64,000 bases of DNA, taken from NCBI RefSeq assembly GCF_051433165.1, contig NZ_JBHMFS010000004.1, forward strand, positions 124,001-188,000, given 5' to 3'. This stretch comes from Falsiroseomonas sp051433165. GTDB lineage: Bacteria; Pseudomonadota; Alphaproteobacteria; Acetobacterales; Acetobacteraceae. Of this stretch, positions 48,899-57,171 are shown one piece after another (the stretch's first letter is position 1; every line of letters starts with the position of its first letter). Below the pieces are notes generated by a model that saw only the letters and a list, made by a program, of their open reading frames with translations, made no database searches and had not been told where the DNA came from. The translations under genes and the position numbers were made by a program.

Positions 48899-50226
48899 AG
48901 GCCGAATTATCTTCAGTTGGCCCCAGCTTCTGGCTGCGTAATGCGCGGACCCATGCCGCGCTGGCACAGGGCTTCGACGCATCGCAGGATGTGGATGGGC
49001 TGGTGCGGCTGGACATCCGGATCGAGCAAGGCCGCATCGCCGCGCTGGCGCCGCTCGGCACCGCGCCGGATGGCATCGATCTGCGCGGCGGACAGGTCTG
49101 GCCCGGCTTCGTCGATGCCCATACGCATTTGGACAAGGGCCATATCTGGCCGCGCACCCGCAACCCGACTGGCGATTTCGCCGGTGCGATCCAGGCCGTG
49201 ATGGGCGATCGCGGCGCCGCCTGGTCCGAGGCGGATATCGCGGCGCGGGCCGATTTCGCGCTGCGCTGCGCCTATGCCCACGGCACCGTCGCCATCCGCA
49301 CGCATCTGGACACCTACCTGCCGCAGGGCGTCGCCACCTGGCGTGTCTTCCGCAAGCTGCGGGAAGACTGGGCCGGGCGCATCACCTTGCAGATGTCCTC
49401 CATCTGCCCGCTGGACCGTTTCGCCGGGCCGGATGGCGACACGCTGGCTGACATGGTGGCGGAGGCCGGCGGCGTGCTCGGCATGGTCACCCGCCACACC
49501 GGCGGCATCCACGACGCGCTGCCCGAGAGCTTCCAGGCGGAGTTGGACCATTTCTTCAGCCTGGCGGAAGCGCGCGGCCTCGACCTCGACCTGCATGTGG
49601 ATGAATCGGGCGAGACCGGCGCCCGCGCTTTGCGGGAGATTGCGCTGACGGCGCTGAAGCGCGGCTTCAAGGGCAAGATCCAGTGCGGCCATTGCTGCTC
49701 GCTCTCGATCCAGCCGGAGGATTTCGCGCGGGAGACGATTGCGCGCGTGGCGGAGGCCGGGATCGACATCGTCGTGCTGCCGATGTGCAACATGTATCTC
49801 CAGGACCGCGTGGCGAACCGCACGCCGCGCTGGCGTGGCGTGACGCTGGTGCATGAGATGCAGGCGGCGGGCATCCGCGTCTCCGTCGCCTCCGACAATA
49901 CGCGCGATCCCTTCTACGCCTATGGCGATCTCGACATGACGGAGGTGTTCCGGGAATCCGCCCGCATCCTCCACCTCGACCACCCCTTCGGCACCTGGCC
50001 CGCCGCCGCCACGGCGCGGCCGGCGGAGGCGATGGGGCTGGCGGCGGTATGCGGCACGATTCGTGTCGGGGCCAGCGCCGACCTCGTGCTGTACGGCGCG
50101 CGCTTCATGACGGAGCTGCTGTCCCGCCCGCAATCGGACCGCGTGGTGCTGCGCGCCGGGCGGGTGCTGGACGCCACGGCGCCGGATTGGCGGGAGCTGG
50201 ATGCGACAGTGGGGGTGGCCGAGTGA
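48895..50226 (+). CDS. amidohydrolase, cytosine deaminase-like
   Basis: A 443-residue amidohydrolase of the CodA branch. GFVDAHTHLDKGHIW gives the HxH metal ligands, LDLHVDESGE supplies a His, QCGHCCSLS another, and VASDNTRDPFYAYGDLDM the catalytic Asp. The C-terminal region with SADLVLYGAR closes the composite beta-sandwich. CodA-like enzymes deaminate cytosine, isocytosine, creatinine-type or other cyclic amidines. Its position as last gene of an NMT1-type importer operon suggests that it acts on the imported compound. Length is normal. Confidence 0.87.
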   Translation: MKAELSSVGPSFWLRNARTHAALAQGFDASQDVDGLVRLDIRIEQGRIAALAPLGTAPDGIDLRGGQVWPGFVDAHTHLDKGHIWPRTRNPTGDFAGAIQAVMGDRGAAWSEADIAARADFALRCAYAHGTVAIRTHLDTYLPQGVATWRVFRKLREDWAGRITLQMSSICPLDRFAGPDGDTLADMVAEAGGVLGMVTRHTGGIHDALPESFQAELDHFFSLAEARGLDLDLHVDESGETGARALREIALTALKRGFKGKIQCGHCCSLSIQPEDFARETIARVAEAGIDIVVLPMCNMYLQDRVANRTPRWRGVTLVHEMQAAGIRVSVASDNTRDPFYAYGDLDMTEVFRESARILHLDHPFGTWPAAATARPAEAMGLAAVCGTIRVGASADLVLYGARFMTELLSRPQSDRVVLRAGRVLDATAPDWRELDATVGVAE

Positions 50227-50227
50227 C

Positions 50228-52543
50228 CTACGGCGCCAGCACCTGCGTCCACACCGCCTGCGCGCGGATGCCGCCCCAGCCATAGGCCATCGGCACCATC
50301 GCCGTGCCGGCCCAGACCGGATGCTGGTCCGCATAATGCGGGCTGCCGGGATGGCCGCAGGTTCCGTGGAATACGGACCAGCGGCTGTTCTCCCATTCCC
50401 CCACATCGAAGGCGTACCGCGACAGTGCGCCATAGCCGGCGGCATTGCCGGAGGCGGCGAAGAAGCCGGTGGCGAGCACCGTGTCCATGTCCCCGCCGAT
50501 CGGCAGGGAGGGCGGGTCCAGCAGCGCCGCCCAATCCGGGAATAGCGGCGAGAGCGGGTGGGTCAGGCGCGGCCGGTGGATCTCGCCCCAGGGGCGCGCG
50601 CTGGCGGCCTCCGGTGCCGCACGGCGCAGCGCCTCGGCCAGCGCCTCCGGCCAGGTCATGCCGTCCAGCAGGCTGGAATCGTCCGCGCGCAAAAGGGTCG
50701 GCAGGGTCCACCAGAGCTGGTTGGCGGGCGGCACGCCGGGGGCCACCGCCAGCATCGGGTGGCCCGCCAGCGCGCCCAATCCGCTGCGCTCCACCAATAT
50801 CGCCGTCAACGCCCGGCGGAAGGCGACATAGGCGGCGGGCGCGCTGGCATCGGCACTCATCCGCCCGTCCCAATCCAGCAGGCGCTGGCGCAGCGCTTTG
50901 GCTTGCGGTTCCGCGGGGGCGGGCAGGGCGGCGAGCTTCTCGCGGAACAGCAGCGCGTTCTGCGACAGCGTGTCGCCATGCAGGCTCGCCGCCCCCTCCA
51001 CGCTGCGCGCTTCCGGCGCCGCGCGCAGCCGGGCCAGCACGCGCTGGGCGCGATAGGGCGGGTGGCAATCGGTGCAGAGGTAATCCGGCCCGCCATCGGC
51101 CACGACGCGGTTGTTGGCGGTGACGATCAGCCCCTCCGGCGGGTCCATCACCCGCGGCATATCCTCATGCGCGATCATGCCCTGCCAGTCCGGCGCCGCG
51201 AGCCAGCCGGGCACCGGTAGCCAGCCATTCTCCGCCGGGCGGCGTGGCACCAGGGCGCGGATCTGGAGGCCGATGTGCCCGGCGGTGTCACCGGCGACCA
51301 GGTTGTGGTCGATCAGCCCCCAGCCGCGCGTCGCCTCGAACAGCGCCTCGACGCTGCCGGCACGCAGCATGCGCGGCAGGCAGTCGAAGGACAGGTCGGT
51401 CTCGGCGAACTGCACGGAACGCAGCGCCAGCGCGGTGCCGCTGGCCGGGTCGCCGGCAATGACCGGGCCGTGGCGGGTTTCCACCACCTCGAACGCCCGC
51501 GCCGCGCCGCCGCGAATGGCGATGCTCTCCTGCCGCCGCTGCACCGGCACCCAGCCATCCGGGCCGAGAGCGTTTTGAGCACCCTCGTCGAAGCGTTCAA
51601 GGAACACATCGTGGATGTCGACAAACGCGTGTGTGACGCAGTAGGCGACCTGGCCGTTATGGGCGAAGTGCGGAAAGCCCGGCACACCCGGCACCGTCAG
51701 CCCCACCACGTCGAAATCGGCGCAGGCCAGATGGCCCTGGGCGTACATGTTGGGGATCTCGAACACCCGGTGCGGGTCGCCGGCCACCACAGGGCGGCCG
51801 GTGGCGGATTGCGTCGGGGCCACCGCCCAGTTGTTGCTGCCGCCGCCGGTCGCATCGGGCGGTGCGCCACCCAGCAGCGCCTCGATCGCCGGGCGCAGCG
51901 CGGCCAAATCCGCTTCCAGGCGCTTCGCCTCCGCCCCCGGCGGCACCAGCAGCAAATCCTTCCCGCCATCATCGTAGCGCAGCTTCGCCGCCTGGTCCGC
52001 GCCCACCAGCGGCAGCGCCGCGGCGCGCCACAGCTTGAACCAGACGGAGCCCATCAACTGGCCGAGGCGGCGCATCACCGCAATCGCGTGCCAGCCCTCC
52101 CACCGTTCCGGCACCGCCTCCAGCAGCGCATATTCCACTGGCAGCGGCGCGCCCGAATCGAGGAAAGCGTTCACCCCGGCCGCATAGGCCGCCAGCATCG
52201 CCTGCGCCTCCGCGCCCAGCGCCGCGTAGTCGCGCCGGCTGGCGGCCTCGATGCCCAGGCGTCTGGCCAGGATGTCGCCCTCCGCCGCTGCCGCGCCGAG
52301 CCATTCGGCGCTGCGGCCGAGCGCGCGGCGGCGATTCAGCTCCATCTGGAACAGCCGGTCCTGGGCATGGACGAACCCCTGGGCGCGAAACGCATCCTCC
52401 GCGCCGCCCTCCGTGCGAATATGCGGAATGCCCCAGCGGTCGCGCAGCACGGTGGCGGGCGCGCTCAGCCCCGGCACACGCACCTCGCCATCGATCGGCG
52501 GCAGGGCGGCGCGCAGGGCCTCATGTCCGGGGGTGGGCTGCAT
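50228..52543 (-). CDS. penicillin acylase family Ntn-hydrolase, apparently without signal peptide
   Basis: A 771-residue protein from ATG 52543, chosen because AGGAGG lies 8 nt before it; ATG 52549 is too close. VLRDRWGIPHIRTEGGAEDA and FVHAQDRLFQMELNRR open the alpha chain. GGGSNNWAV contains the nucleophile Ser236, the self-processing site starting the beta chain, and PHRVFEIPNMYAQGHLACAD follows. Penicillin and acyl-homoserine-lactone acylases are normally exported, but no signal peptide is seen here. It would hydrolyse N-acyl amides. It is divergent from a GntR gene across a spacer with a GATATATC element. Confidence 0.9.
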   Translation of the reverse strand: MQPTPGHEALRAALPPIDGEVRVPGLSAPATVLRDRWGIPHIRTEGGAEDAFRAQGFVHAQDRLFQMELNRRRALGRSAEWLGAAAAEGDILARRLGIEAASRRDYAALGAEAQAMLAAYAAGVNAFLDSGAPLPVEYALLEAVPERWEGWHAIAVMRRLGQLMGSVWFKLWRAAALPLVGADQAAKLRYDDGGKDLLLVPPGAEAKRLEADLAALRPAIEALLGGAPPDATGGGSNNWAVAPTQSATGRPVVAGDPHRVFEIPNMYAQGHLACADFDVVGLTVPGVPGFPHFAHNGQVAYCVTHAFVDIHDVFLERFDEGAQNALGPDGWVPVQRRQESIAIRGGAARAFEVVETRHGPVIAGDPASGTALALRSVQFAETDLSFDCLPRMLRAGSVEALFEATRGWGLIDHNLVAGDTAGHIGLQIRALVPRRPAENGWLPVPGWLAAPDWQGMIAHEDMPRVMDPPEGLIVTANNRVVADGGPDYLCTDCHPPYRAQRVLARLRAAPEARSVEGAASLHGDTLSQNALLFREKLAALPAPAEPQAKALRQRLLDWDGRMSADASAPAAYVAFRRALTAILVERSGLGALAGHPMLAVAPGVPPANQLWWTLPTLLRADDSSLLDGMTWPEALAEALRRAAPEAASARPWGEIHRPRLTHPLSPLFPDWAALLDPPSLPIGGDMDTVLATGFFAASGNAAGYGALSRYAFDVGEWENSRWSVFHGTCGHPGSPHYADQHPVWAGTAMVPMAYGWGGIRAQAVWTQVLAP

Positions 52544-52582
52544 TGGCATTCCCTCCTGCGCGGCCGGGATTGCCGCGGGCTG

Positions 52583-52590
52583 GATATATC
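52583..52590. promoter_or_regulatory. GATATATC palindrome, site 1 (acylase/GntR divergent spacer)
   Basis: Perfect 8-bp palindrome within TGGATATATCAAATAC, 16 bp before the GntR ATG and between it and the acylase gene. The same 8-mer occurs at 57140 and 59890. It may be a GntR operator, or the TATATC part could act as a -10 element. Confidence 0.45.
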
Positions 52591-52605
52591 AAATACGATG
52601 GAGCG

Positions 52606-53343
52606 ATGAGCGCAAGCGTCCTCCCCACCCAGCCCGTGACCGGCGAAATCGACTTCCTGTCCCCCGTGGGCCGGGAGAACCTGACCGGCCGCGTCTATGG
52701 CGAGTTGCGCAATGCGCTGATGGAAGGCCGCATGCGACCCGGCCAGCGGCTGAAAATCCGCGAATTGGCGGTCCAGCTCGGCACCTCCGAAACCCCGGTG
52801 CGGGAGGCGGTGATGCAGCTTGTTCGCGAACGCGCCTTGCGGATGGAACAGGCCAAGGCCATCACCGTCGCGGGCCTCACGCTGGCGCAGTACCAGGAAC
52901 TGCGCCTGGTCCGCACCGCCCTGGAAGGCCTGGCCGCCGGGACGGCCGCCCGCCACATCACGCCCGCCCAAATCCGTGCGCTGGAACGCGCCCATGCCGA
53001 TCTCGTCCGCGCCGAGGCGGCCGGGGAGGGGGCAGCCGCCATCCGCGCCAATTGGCGCTTCCACCATGGCCTGTACCGCGCCGCCGCCATGCCGGAACTG
53101 CTGGCGGTGATCGAGGGCATCTGGCTGCGCAACGGCCCGATGCTGACCTACCTCTACCCCGATGCCCACCCGACCTACCCCGGCCGGCACCGCCACCTGG
53201 ATATCCTGGACGGTTTGCGCGCGCGCGATGCCGCGGCAACACGGGACGCGGTGCAGGCGGATATGGAGGAAGGCGGCGCCGGCCTGGTTCGCCATCTGGC
53301 GGCGATGGAACAACCCGCTCACCCCAAGGGAAAAGCCGCGTGA
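52606..53343 (+). CDS. GntR-family transcriptional regulator (FCD domain)
   Basis: A 245-residue regulator from ATG 52606. The winged-helix domain (about 25-95) has RVYGELRNALMEGRMRPGQR, LAVQLGTSETPVREAVMQL and the wing. The FCD domain (about 105-235) carries LEGLAAGTAARH, NWRFHHGLYRAAAMPEL and RHRHLDILDGLRARD, with His residues of the metal site. It overlaps the fused E1 gene by GTGA. Its own upstream region and two further divergent spacers downstream share a GATATATC palindrome, making it the leading candidate regulator of that set. Confidence 0.93.
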   Translation: MSASVLPTQPVTGEIDFLSPVGRENLTGRVYGELRNALMEGRMRPGQRLKIRELAVQLGTSETPVREAVMQLVRERALRMEQAKAITVAGLTLAQYQELRLVRTALEGLAAGTAARHITPAQIRALERAHADLVRAEAAGEGAAAIRANWRFHHGLYRAAAMPELLAVIEGIWLRNGPMLTYLYPDAHPTYPGRHRHLDILDGLRARDAAATRDAVQADMEEGGAGLVRHLAAMEQPAHPKGKAA

Positions 53344-55496
53344 AGCTGAACCCGATTGCCACCGCGACGCCCTGGTTCCGGATGGAGGTCGAGGACGCCG
53401 ATTGGGCGGCGGAGGACCCCGCCGACCTCGCCCGCTGGATGGAACAGCTTCTGCTGATCCGCCGCTTCGAGGAAAAGATCCTGGACCTTCACGGCGCCGG
53501 GCTGATCCATGGCCCGGCCCATGCCTCGATCGGGCAGGAGGGCGGCGCGGTGGGGGCGCTGTCGGTGCTCGGCACCGAGGACAAGATCAACGGCACGCAT
53601 CGCGCGCATCACCAGATCCTGGCCAAGCTGCTGAACGCCGCGACGCCGGCGGGCTACGACCCGCGGCGGGACGCGGTGCCGGAGGATGCACGCGCCCATG
53701 TGCAGCGGACCATGGCGGAGATCATGGGGTTGGCGCAGGGCTATAATGGCGGCCGCGGCGGGTCGATGCATATGCGGATCGCGGAGGCCGGCGTGGTGGG
53801 CTCCTCCGCCATCATCGGCGGCAATGTGCCGCATGCGGTGGGCTATGGCCTGGCGGACAAGGTGCTGGGGCGGGACCACATCTCGGTCGCCTTCTTCGGC
53901 GATGGCACGCTGATGGCGGGCCAGACTCTGGAGGCGATCAACCTGGCGGCGCTGTACCGGCTGCCGGTGGTGTTCTTCCTGGAGAACAACTTCTACGCCG
54001 TCTCCACCCATGTGCAGGACCAGACGCGGGAGACGCGGCTGACCACGCGCGGCGCGATGTTCGGCGTGCCCTCCGTCGAATGCGACGGCATGGATGTGCT
54101 GGCGGTGCGGCGCGCGATGCAGTGGGCGCGCGCGCAGATTGCCGAAACCGGCGGGCCCGTCTTCGTCGAGGCGATCTGCTACCGCTTCCTGCACCAATCC
54201 GGCCCGATGCTCGGCAGCCAGTTCGGCTACCGCGACAAGGCGGAGGAGGAGGCCTGGCGCGCCCGTGATCCGGTGACGACGCTGCCCCTGGTGCTGGACC
54301 GGCTGGGCGTGCTGGATGCCGAGGGGCTGGCGCGGCTGGAGGCGCGGGTGCGGGCGGTGGTGGACCAGGCGGCGGAGGCGCTGGTGGAAACGCCGCCCGG
54401 TGCCAATGCGCCGCGCCTGCGCGACGGCCTGCTGCCGGATGTGGCGGGACTCGAACACGGCATCCGTGGCGATCTTGCCGAACTGCGCGGGCTGAAGGCG
54501 CAGGAAGCCGGCACGGCACCGGCGCAGCCGACAAAGTACATCGACGCCATCGCCGCCACCCTGCTGCACGCCATGGAACGCGACCCGCGCATCGTGCTGA
54601 TCGGCGAGGACATCCACCGGCTGCGCGGCGGCGTCTCCGGCTCCGCCAAGGGTGTGATGGAGAAATTTCCTGAACGCGTCTTCGCCACGCCGATCTGCGA
54701 AAACGGCTTCACCGGCATGGCGCTGGGTGCGGCGCTGTGTGGGCTGCGGCCGGTGGTGGATATCATGTTCGGCGACTTCACCATCGTGGCCGCCGACCAG
54801 ATGTTCAACGGCATCGGCAAGTTCGCGCATATGTTCGGCGGCGGCTTCGGCATTCCGCTGGTGGTGCGCGCGCGCGTGTCTCCCGCCGCGGGCTACGGCT
54901 CGCAGCATTCGATGGACCCGTCGGGGCTGTTCGCGGCTTTTCCCGGCTGGCGCATCCTGCATCCCTCCACGCCGCATGATTATGTGGGGCTGATGAATGC
55001 GGCGCTGGCCTGCGAGGATCCGGTGCTGATGATCGAGCATCAGGGCCTGTTCCAGACCAGCGGCCCGGTGCCGCAGGACCTCGACTACATCGTGCCGTTC
55101 GGCCGCGCGCGTCTGGTCCGCGCAGGCCGCGCCTGCACCGTGCTGACCTACGGCGCCATGGTGGCGGAGACGGAAGCGGCGGTGGCGGAGACCGGCATCG
55201 ATGCCGAAATCCTCGACCTGCGCTGCCTGGATCTGGATGGCATGGACTGGCCCGCCATCGAGGCCAGCATCCGCCGCACGAACCGCGTGCTGATCGCGGA
55301 GCAGACCGCGCATGGTACGGCGCATGGCGCGCGATGGGTCGATGAGATCCAGCGCCGCTGTTTCGACTGGCTGGACGCGGAAATCACCCGCGTGCATGGC
55401 AGCCGCGCCGCCCCCGTCGTCTCCCGCCCTCTGAATGCGGCGGCGCTGGCGGATGCGGCGAAGGTGGCGGAGGGGCTGCGGCGGTTGATGCGGTAG
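53340..55496 (+). CDS. fused E1 alpha-beta thiamine-diphosphate dehydrogenase (acetoin/2-oxoacid dehydrogenase type)
   Basis: A 718-residue fusion. The alpha half (residues about 1-390) has LLLIRRFEEKILDLHGAG, HASIGQEGGAVGAL, GGRGGSMHM and FFGDGTLMAGQTLEAINLA, the ThDP motif with GDG at 187-189. The beta half (about 398-718) has YIDAIAATLLHAMERDPRIV, LIGEDI, ICENGFTGMALGAAL and HPSTPHDYVGLM. Usually the two are separate chains of a 2-oxoacid or acetoin dehydrogenase complex with E2 and E3, none of which is encoded in the window. It starts at GTG, overlapping the GntR stop as GTGA. The substrate is unknown. Confidence 0.9.
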   Translation: MKLNPIATATPWFRMEVEDADWAAEDPADLARWMEQLLLIRRFEEKILDLHGAGLIHGPAHASIGQEGGAVGALSVLGTEDKINGTHRAHHQILAKLLNAATPAGYDPRRDAVPEDARAHVQRTMAEIMGLAQGYNGGRGGSMHMRIAEAGVVGSSAIIGGNVPHAVGYGLADKVLGRDHISVAFFGDGTLMAGQTLEAINLAALYRLPVVFFLENNFYAVSTHVQDQTRETRLTTRGAMFGVPSVECDGMDVLAVRRAMQWARAQIAETGGPVFVEAICYRFLHQSGPMLGSQFGYRDKAEEEAWRARDPVTTLPLVLDRLGVLDAEGLARLEARVRAVVDQAAEALVETPPGANAPRLRDGLLPDVAGLEHGIRGDLAELRGLKAQEAGTAPAQPTKYIDAIAATLLHAMERDPRIVLIGEDIHRLRGGVSGSAKGVMEKFPERVFATPICENGFTGMALGAALCGLRPVVDIMFGDFTIVAADQMFNGIGKFAHMFGGGFGIPLVVRARVSPAAGYGSQHSMDPSGLFAAFPGWRILHPSTPHDYVGLMNAALACEDPVLMIEHQGLFQTSGPVPQDLDYIVPFGRARLVRAGRACTVLTYGAMVAETEAAVAETGIDAEILDLRCLDLDGMDWPAIEASIRRTNRVLIAEQTAHGTAHGARWVDEIQRRCFDWLDAEITRVHGSRAAPVVSRPLNAAALADAAKVAEGLRRLMR

Positions 55497-55528
55497 CGGC
55501 GCGTCGCCCCCACCAACCAGCCGCAGGC

Positions 55529-55565
55529 GTTGCGGCAGTGCCGCAACCCCCCGCAAGGGCGGGGG
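55529..55565. terminator. double hairpin between convergent genes
   Basis: GTTGCGGC-AGT-GCCGCAAC (55529-55547) is an 8-bp perfect stem. CCCCCGC-AAGG-GCGGGGG (55548-55565) follows immediately with a 7-bp stem. They lie in the 86-bp gap between the convergent E1 fusion and binding protein genes. No T-tract is present, so a bidirectional transcription barrier is inferred from stability and place. Confidence 0.5.
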
Positions 55566-55582
55566 AGGGCTCTCGCGACGTC

Positions 55583-57079
55583 TCAGTTCGCGCGCAGGCC
55601 TTGGATGCGGATCAGCCCGTCCGGGATCAGCCGCAGCCCGCTCACCGCCGCGGTCGTGCCGAAGAAGCTGGCCGGATGCCACAGGTAGATGTAGGGGCGG
55701 TCGCGCAGCAGCACCTCCATCGCCTTGCCATAGGCGGCCAGCCGTGCGGCAGGCTCCACGCTGGTGCGGCCCGCCCGCAGCGCCGCATCGGCCTGTTCGC
55801 TGCAATAGCGGCCGCCATTCAGGCTCTGCCCGCAGGCGTTGAAGCCCCAGAGGTTGCCGTCCACATCGGTGCGGCCGGACCAGGCGATGATCAGCACCTC
55901 GAAATCTCCGGCGGTCCAGGCGCGCAGCAGGGTGGCCACCTCGATCACCTGGATCTCCAGCGCGATGCCGGCCTCCGCCGCCATGGCCTGGATCACCTCT
56001 GCCGCCTGGACGTACTCCGTGGTGTTGGGAACGGAGAACCTGATCCGGACGCGCTCCTGCCCCGCCTCCCGCAGCAGCGCCCGCGCGCGGGCCAGGTCGC
56101 GGCCCGGCACCGGAAGTGCGGCGATGTGGTGCGGGTGGCCGGGGGGCGTCGATTGGTTGCCCGGGCGATACAGCCCCTCGAAGGCCACCTGGTTCAGCGC
56201 GTTACGGTCGATGGCCAGCTCCAGCGCCTCCCGCACCCGCGCATCCTGGCCGAGCGGGTTCTGCGCTCGGTCACCATGCGCGACGTTGATGGCGAGGTAG
56301 ACGGACGCCAGCGACGGCCCCTCCAGCAGCTTCACGCGGGCATCGCGCCGCAACGTGGCGACGTCGGAGGGGTTGACCCGCTCGATCACGTCGAGCGTGC
56401 CGGCACGGAGGTTCGCGGCGCGCACGGTGGTATCCGGGATCGGCCGGTACACCACCCGGTCGAAATGCAGGGCGCCGGCGTTCCAGTAGCCAGGGAAGCG
56501 CTCCAGCTCGATGCGGTCCTGCGGCACCCGGCGGGTCAGGCGGTAGGGGCCGGCGCAGGCCGGCTCCTTCTGGAAATCGGCGCCCAGCACCGTTGCCTGG
56601 CGCGGCGAGACCAGCATGCCGGCGCGATCCGAAAGCGCCGCCAGCAACGGCGCGAAAGGCTCCGACAGGCGGATGCGGATCTGCATCGGCCCCGCTTCCT
56701 CCACCGCCGTCACCGGGCCCAGTTCTCCGCGGCGGGTGGAGCCCTGGGCGTTGATGTGGCGGTTCAGCCCGGCCACCGCGGCCGCGGCGTCCAGCGCCAC
56801 GCCGTCATGGAAGGTGACGCCGGGGCGCAGCGTCAGAAGCAGGGCGCGGCCGCCTTCCTGCCATTCCCAGGCGGTTGCGAGCTGCGGCACCAGCGCGCCC
56901 TGCTCATCCACCTCGATCAGCTTGTCGCACATCGCCATGAAGACCTGCCGCGCCGCCACGCTGCGCGACAGGGTCGGATCCAGCACATCGGGGTCGGAGG
57001 CGATGCCGATGCGCAGGGTTTGCGCTCCGGCGGGCCAGGCCAGGGTGAGGCCGAGAAGGGCGGCGAGGAGTGGTCGCAT
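55583..57079 (-). CDS. ABC transporter substrate-binding protein, family 5
   Basis: A 498-residue binding protein. Signal peptide MRPLLAALLGLTLAWPAGA is followed by QTLRIGIASDPDVLDPTLSR, the classical family opening, then ALLLTLRPGVTFHDGVALD, CAGPYRLTRRVPQD and DARVREALELAIDRNALNQV. No permease is adjacent. It is divergent from the aminotransferase gene; the intergenic DNA contains CATATGATATATC. It may deliver the compound degraded by the surrounding acylase, amidase or aminotransferase (inference). Confidence 0.94.
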   Translation of the reverse strand: MRPLLAALLGLTLAWPAGAQTLRIGIASDPDVLDPTLSRSVAARQVFMAMCDKLIEVDEQGALVPQLATAWEWQEGGRALLLTLRPGVTFHDGVALDAAAAVAGLNRHINAQGSTRRGELGPVTAVEEAGPMQIRIRLSEPFAPLLAALSDRAGMLVSPRQATVLGADFQKEPACAGPYRLTRRVPQDRIELERFPGYWNAGALHFDRVVYRPIPDTTVRAANLRAGTLDVIERVNPSDVATLRRDARVKLLEGPSLASVYLAINVAHGDRAQNPLGQDARVREALELAIDRNALNQVAFEGLYRPGNQSTPPGHPHHIAALPVPGRDLARARALLREAGQERVRIRFSVPNTTEYVQAAEVIQAMAAEAGIALEIQVIEVATLLRAWTAGDFEVLIIAWSGRTDVDGNLWGFNACGQSLNGGRYCSEQADAALRAGRTSVEPAARLAAYGKAMEVLLRDRPYIYLWHPASFFGTTAAVSGLRLIPDGLIRIQGLRAN

Positions 57080-57134
57080 GCGATCGTCTCCGTTTCTGCA
57101 CCCGCATCCTTGAATCGTTTTCGTCCGGTGTCAC

Positions 57135-57147
57135 CATATGATATATC
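57135..57147. promoter_or_regulatory. CATATGATATATC element, site 2 (binding protein/aminotransferase divergent spacer)
   Basis: Includes the GATATATC palindrome at 57140-57147 and the ten bases CATATGATAT identical to the palindromic element at 34482. It lies 25 bp before the aminotransferase ATG and 55 bp before the divergent binding protein ATG. It is a candidate operator for an FCD-type GntR regulator. Confidence 0.5.
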
Positions 57148-57171
57148 GATGCCGAGCCCATGGAGCGCCGG

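Noticed and set aside
53319..55805. Open frame of 828 codons on the minus strand
   Set aside because: Antisense to the fused E1 gene and rich in His/Arg/Gln; not a gene.
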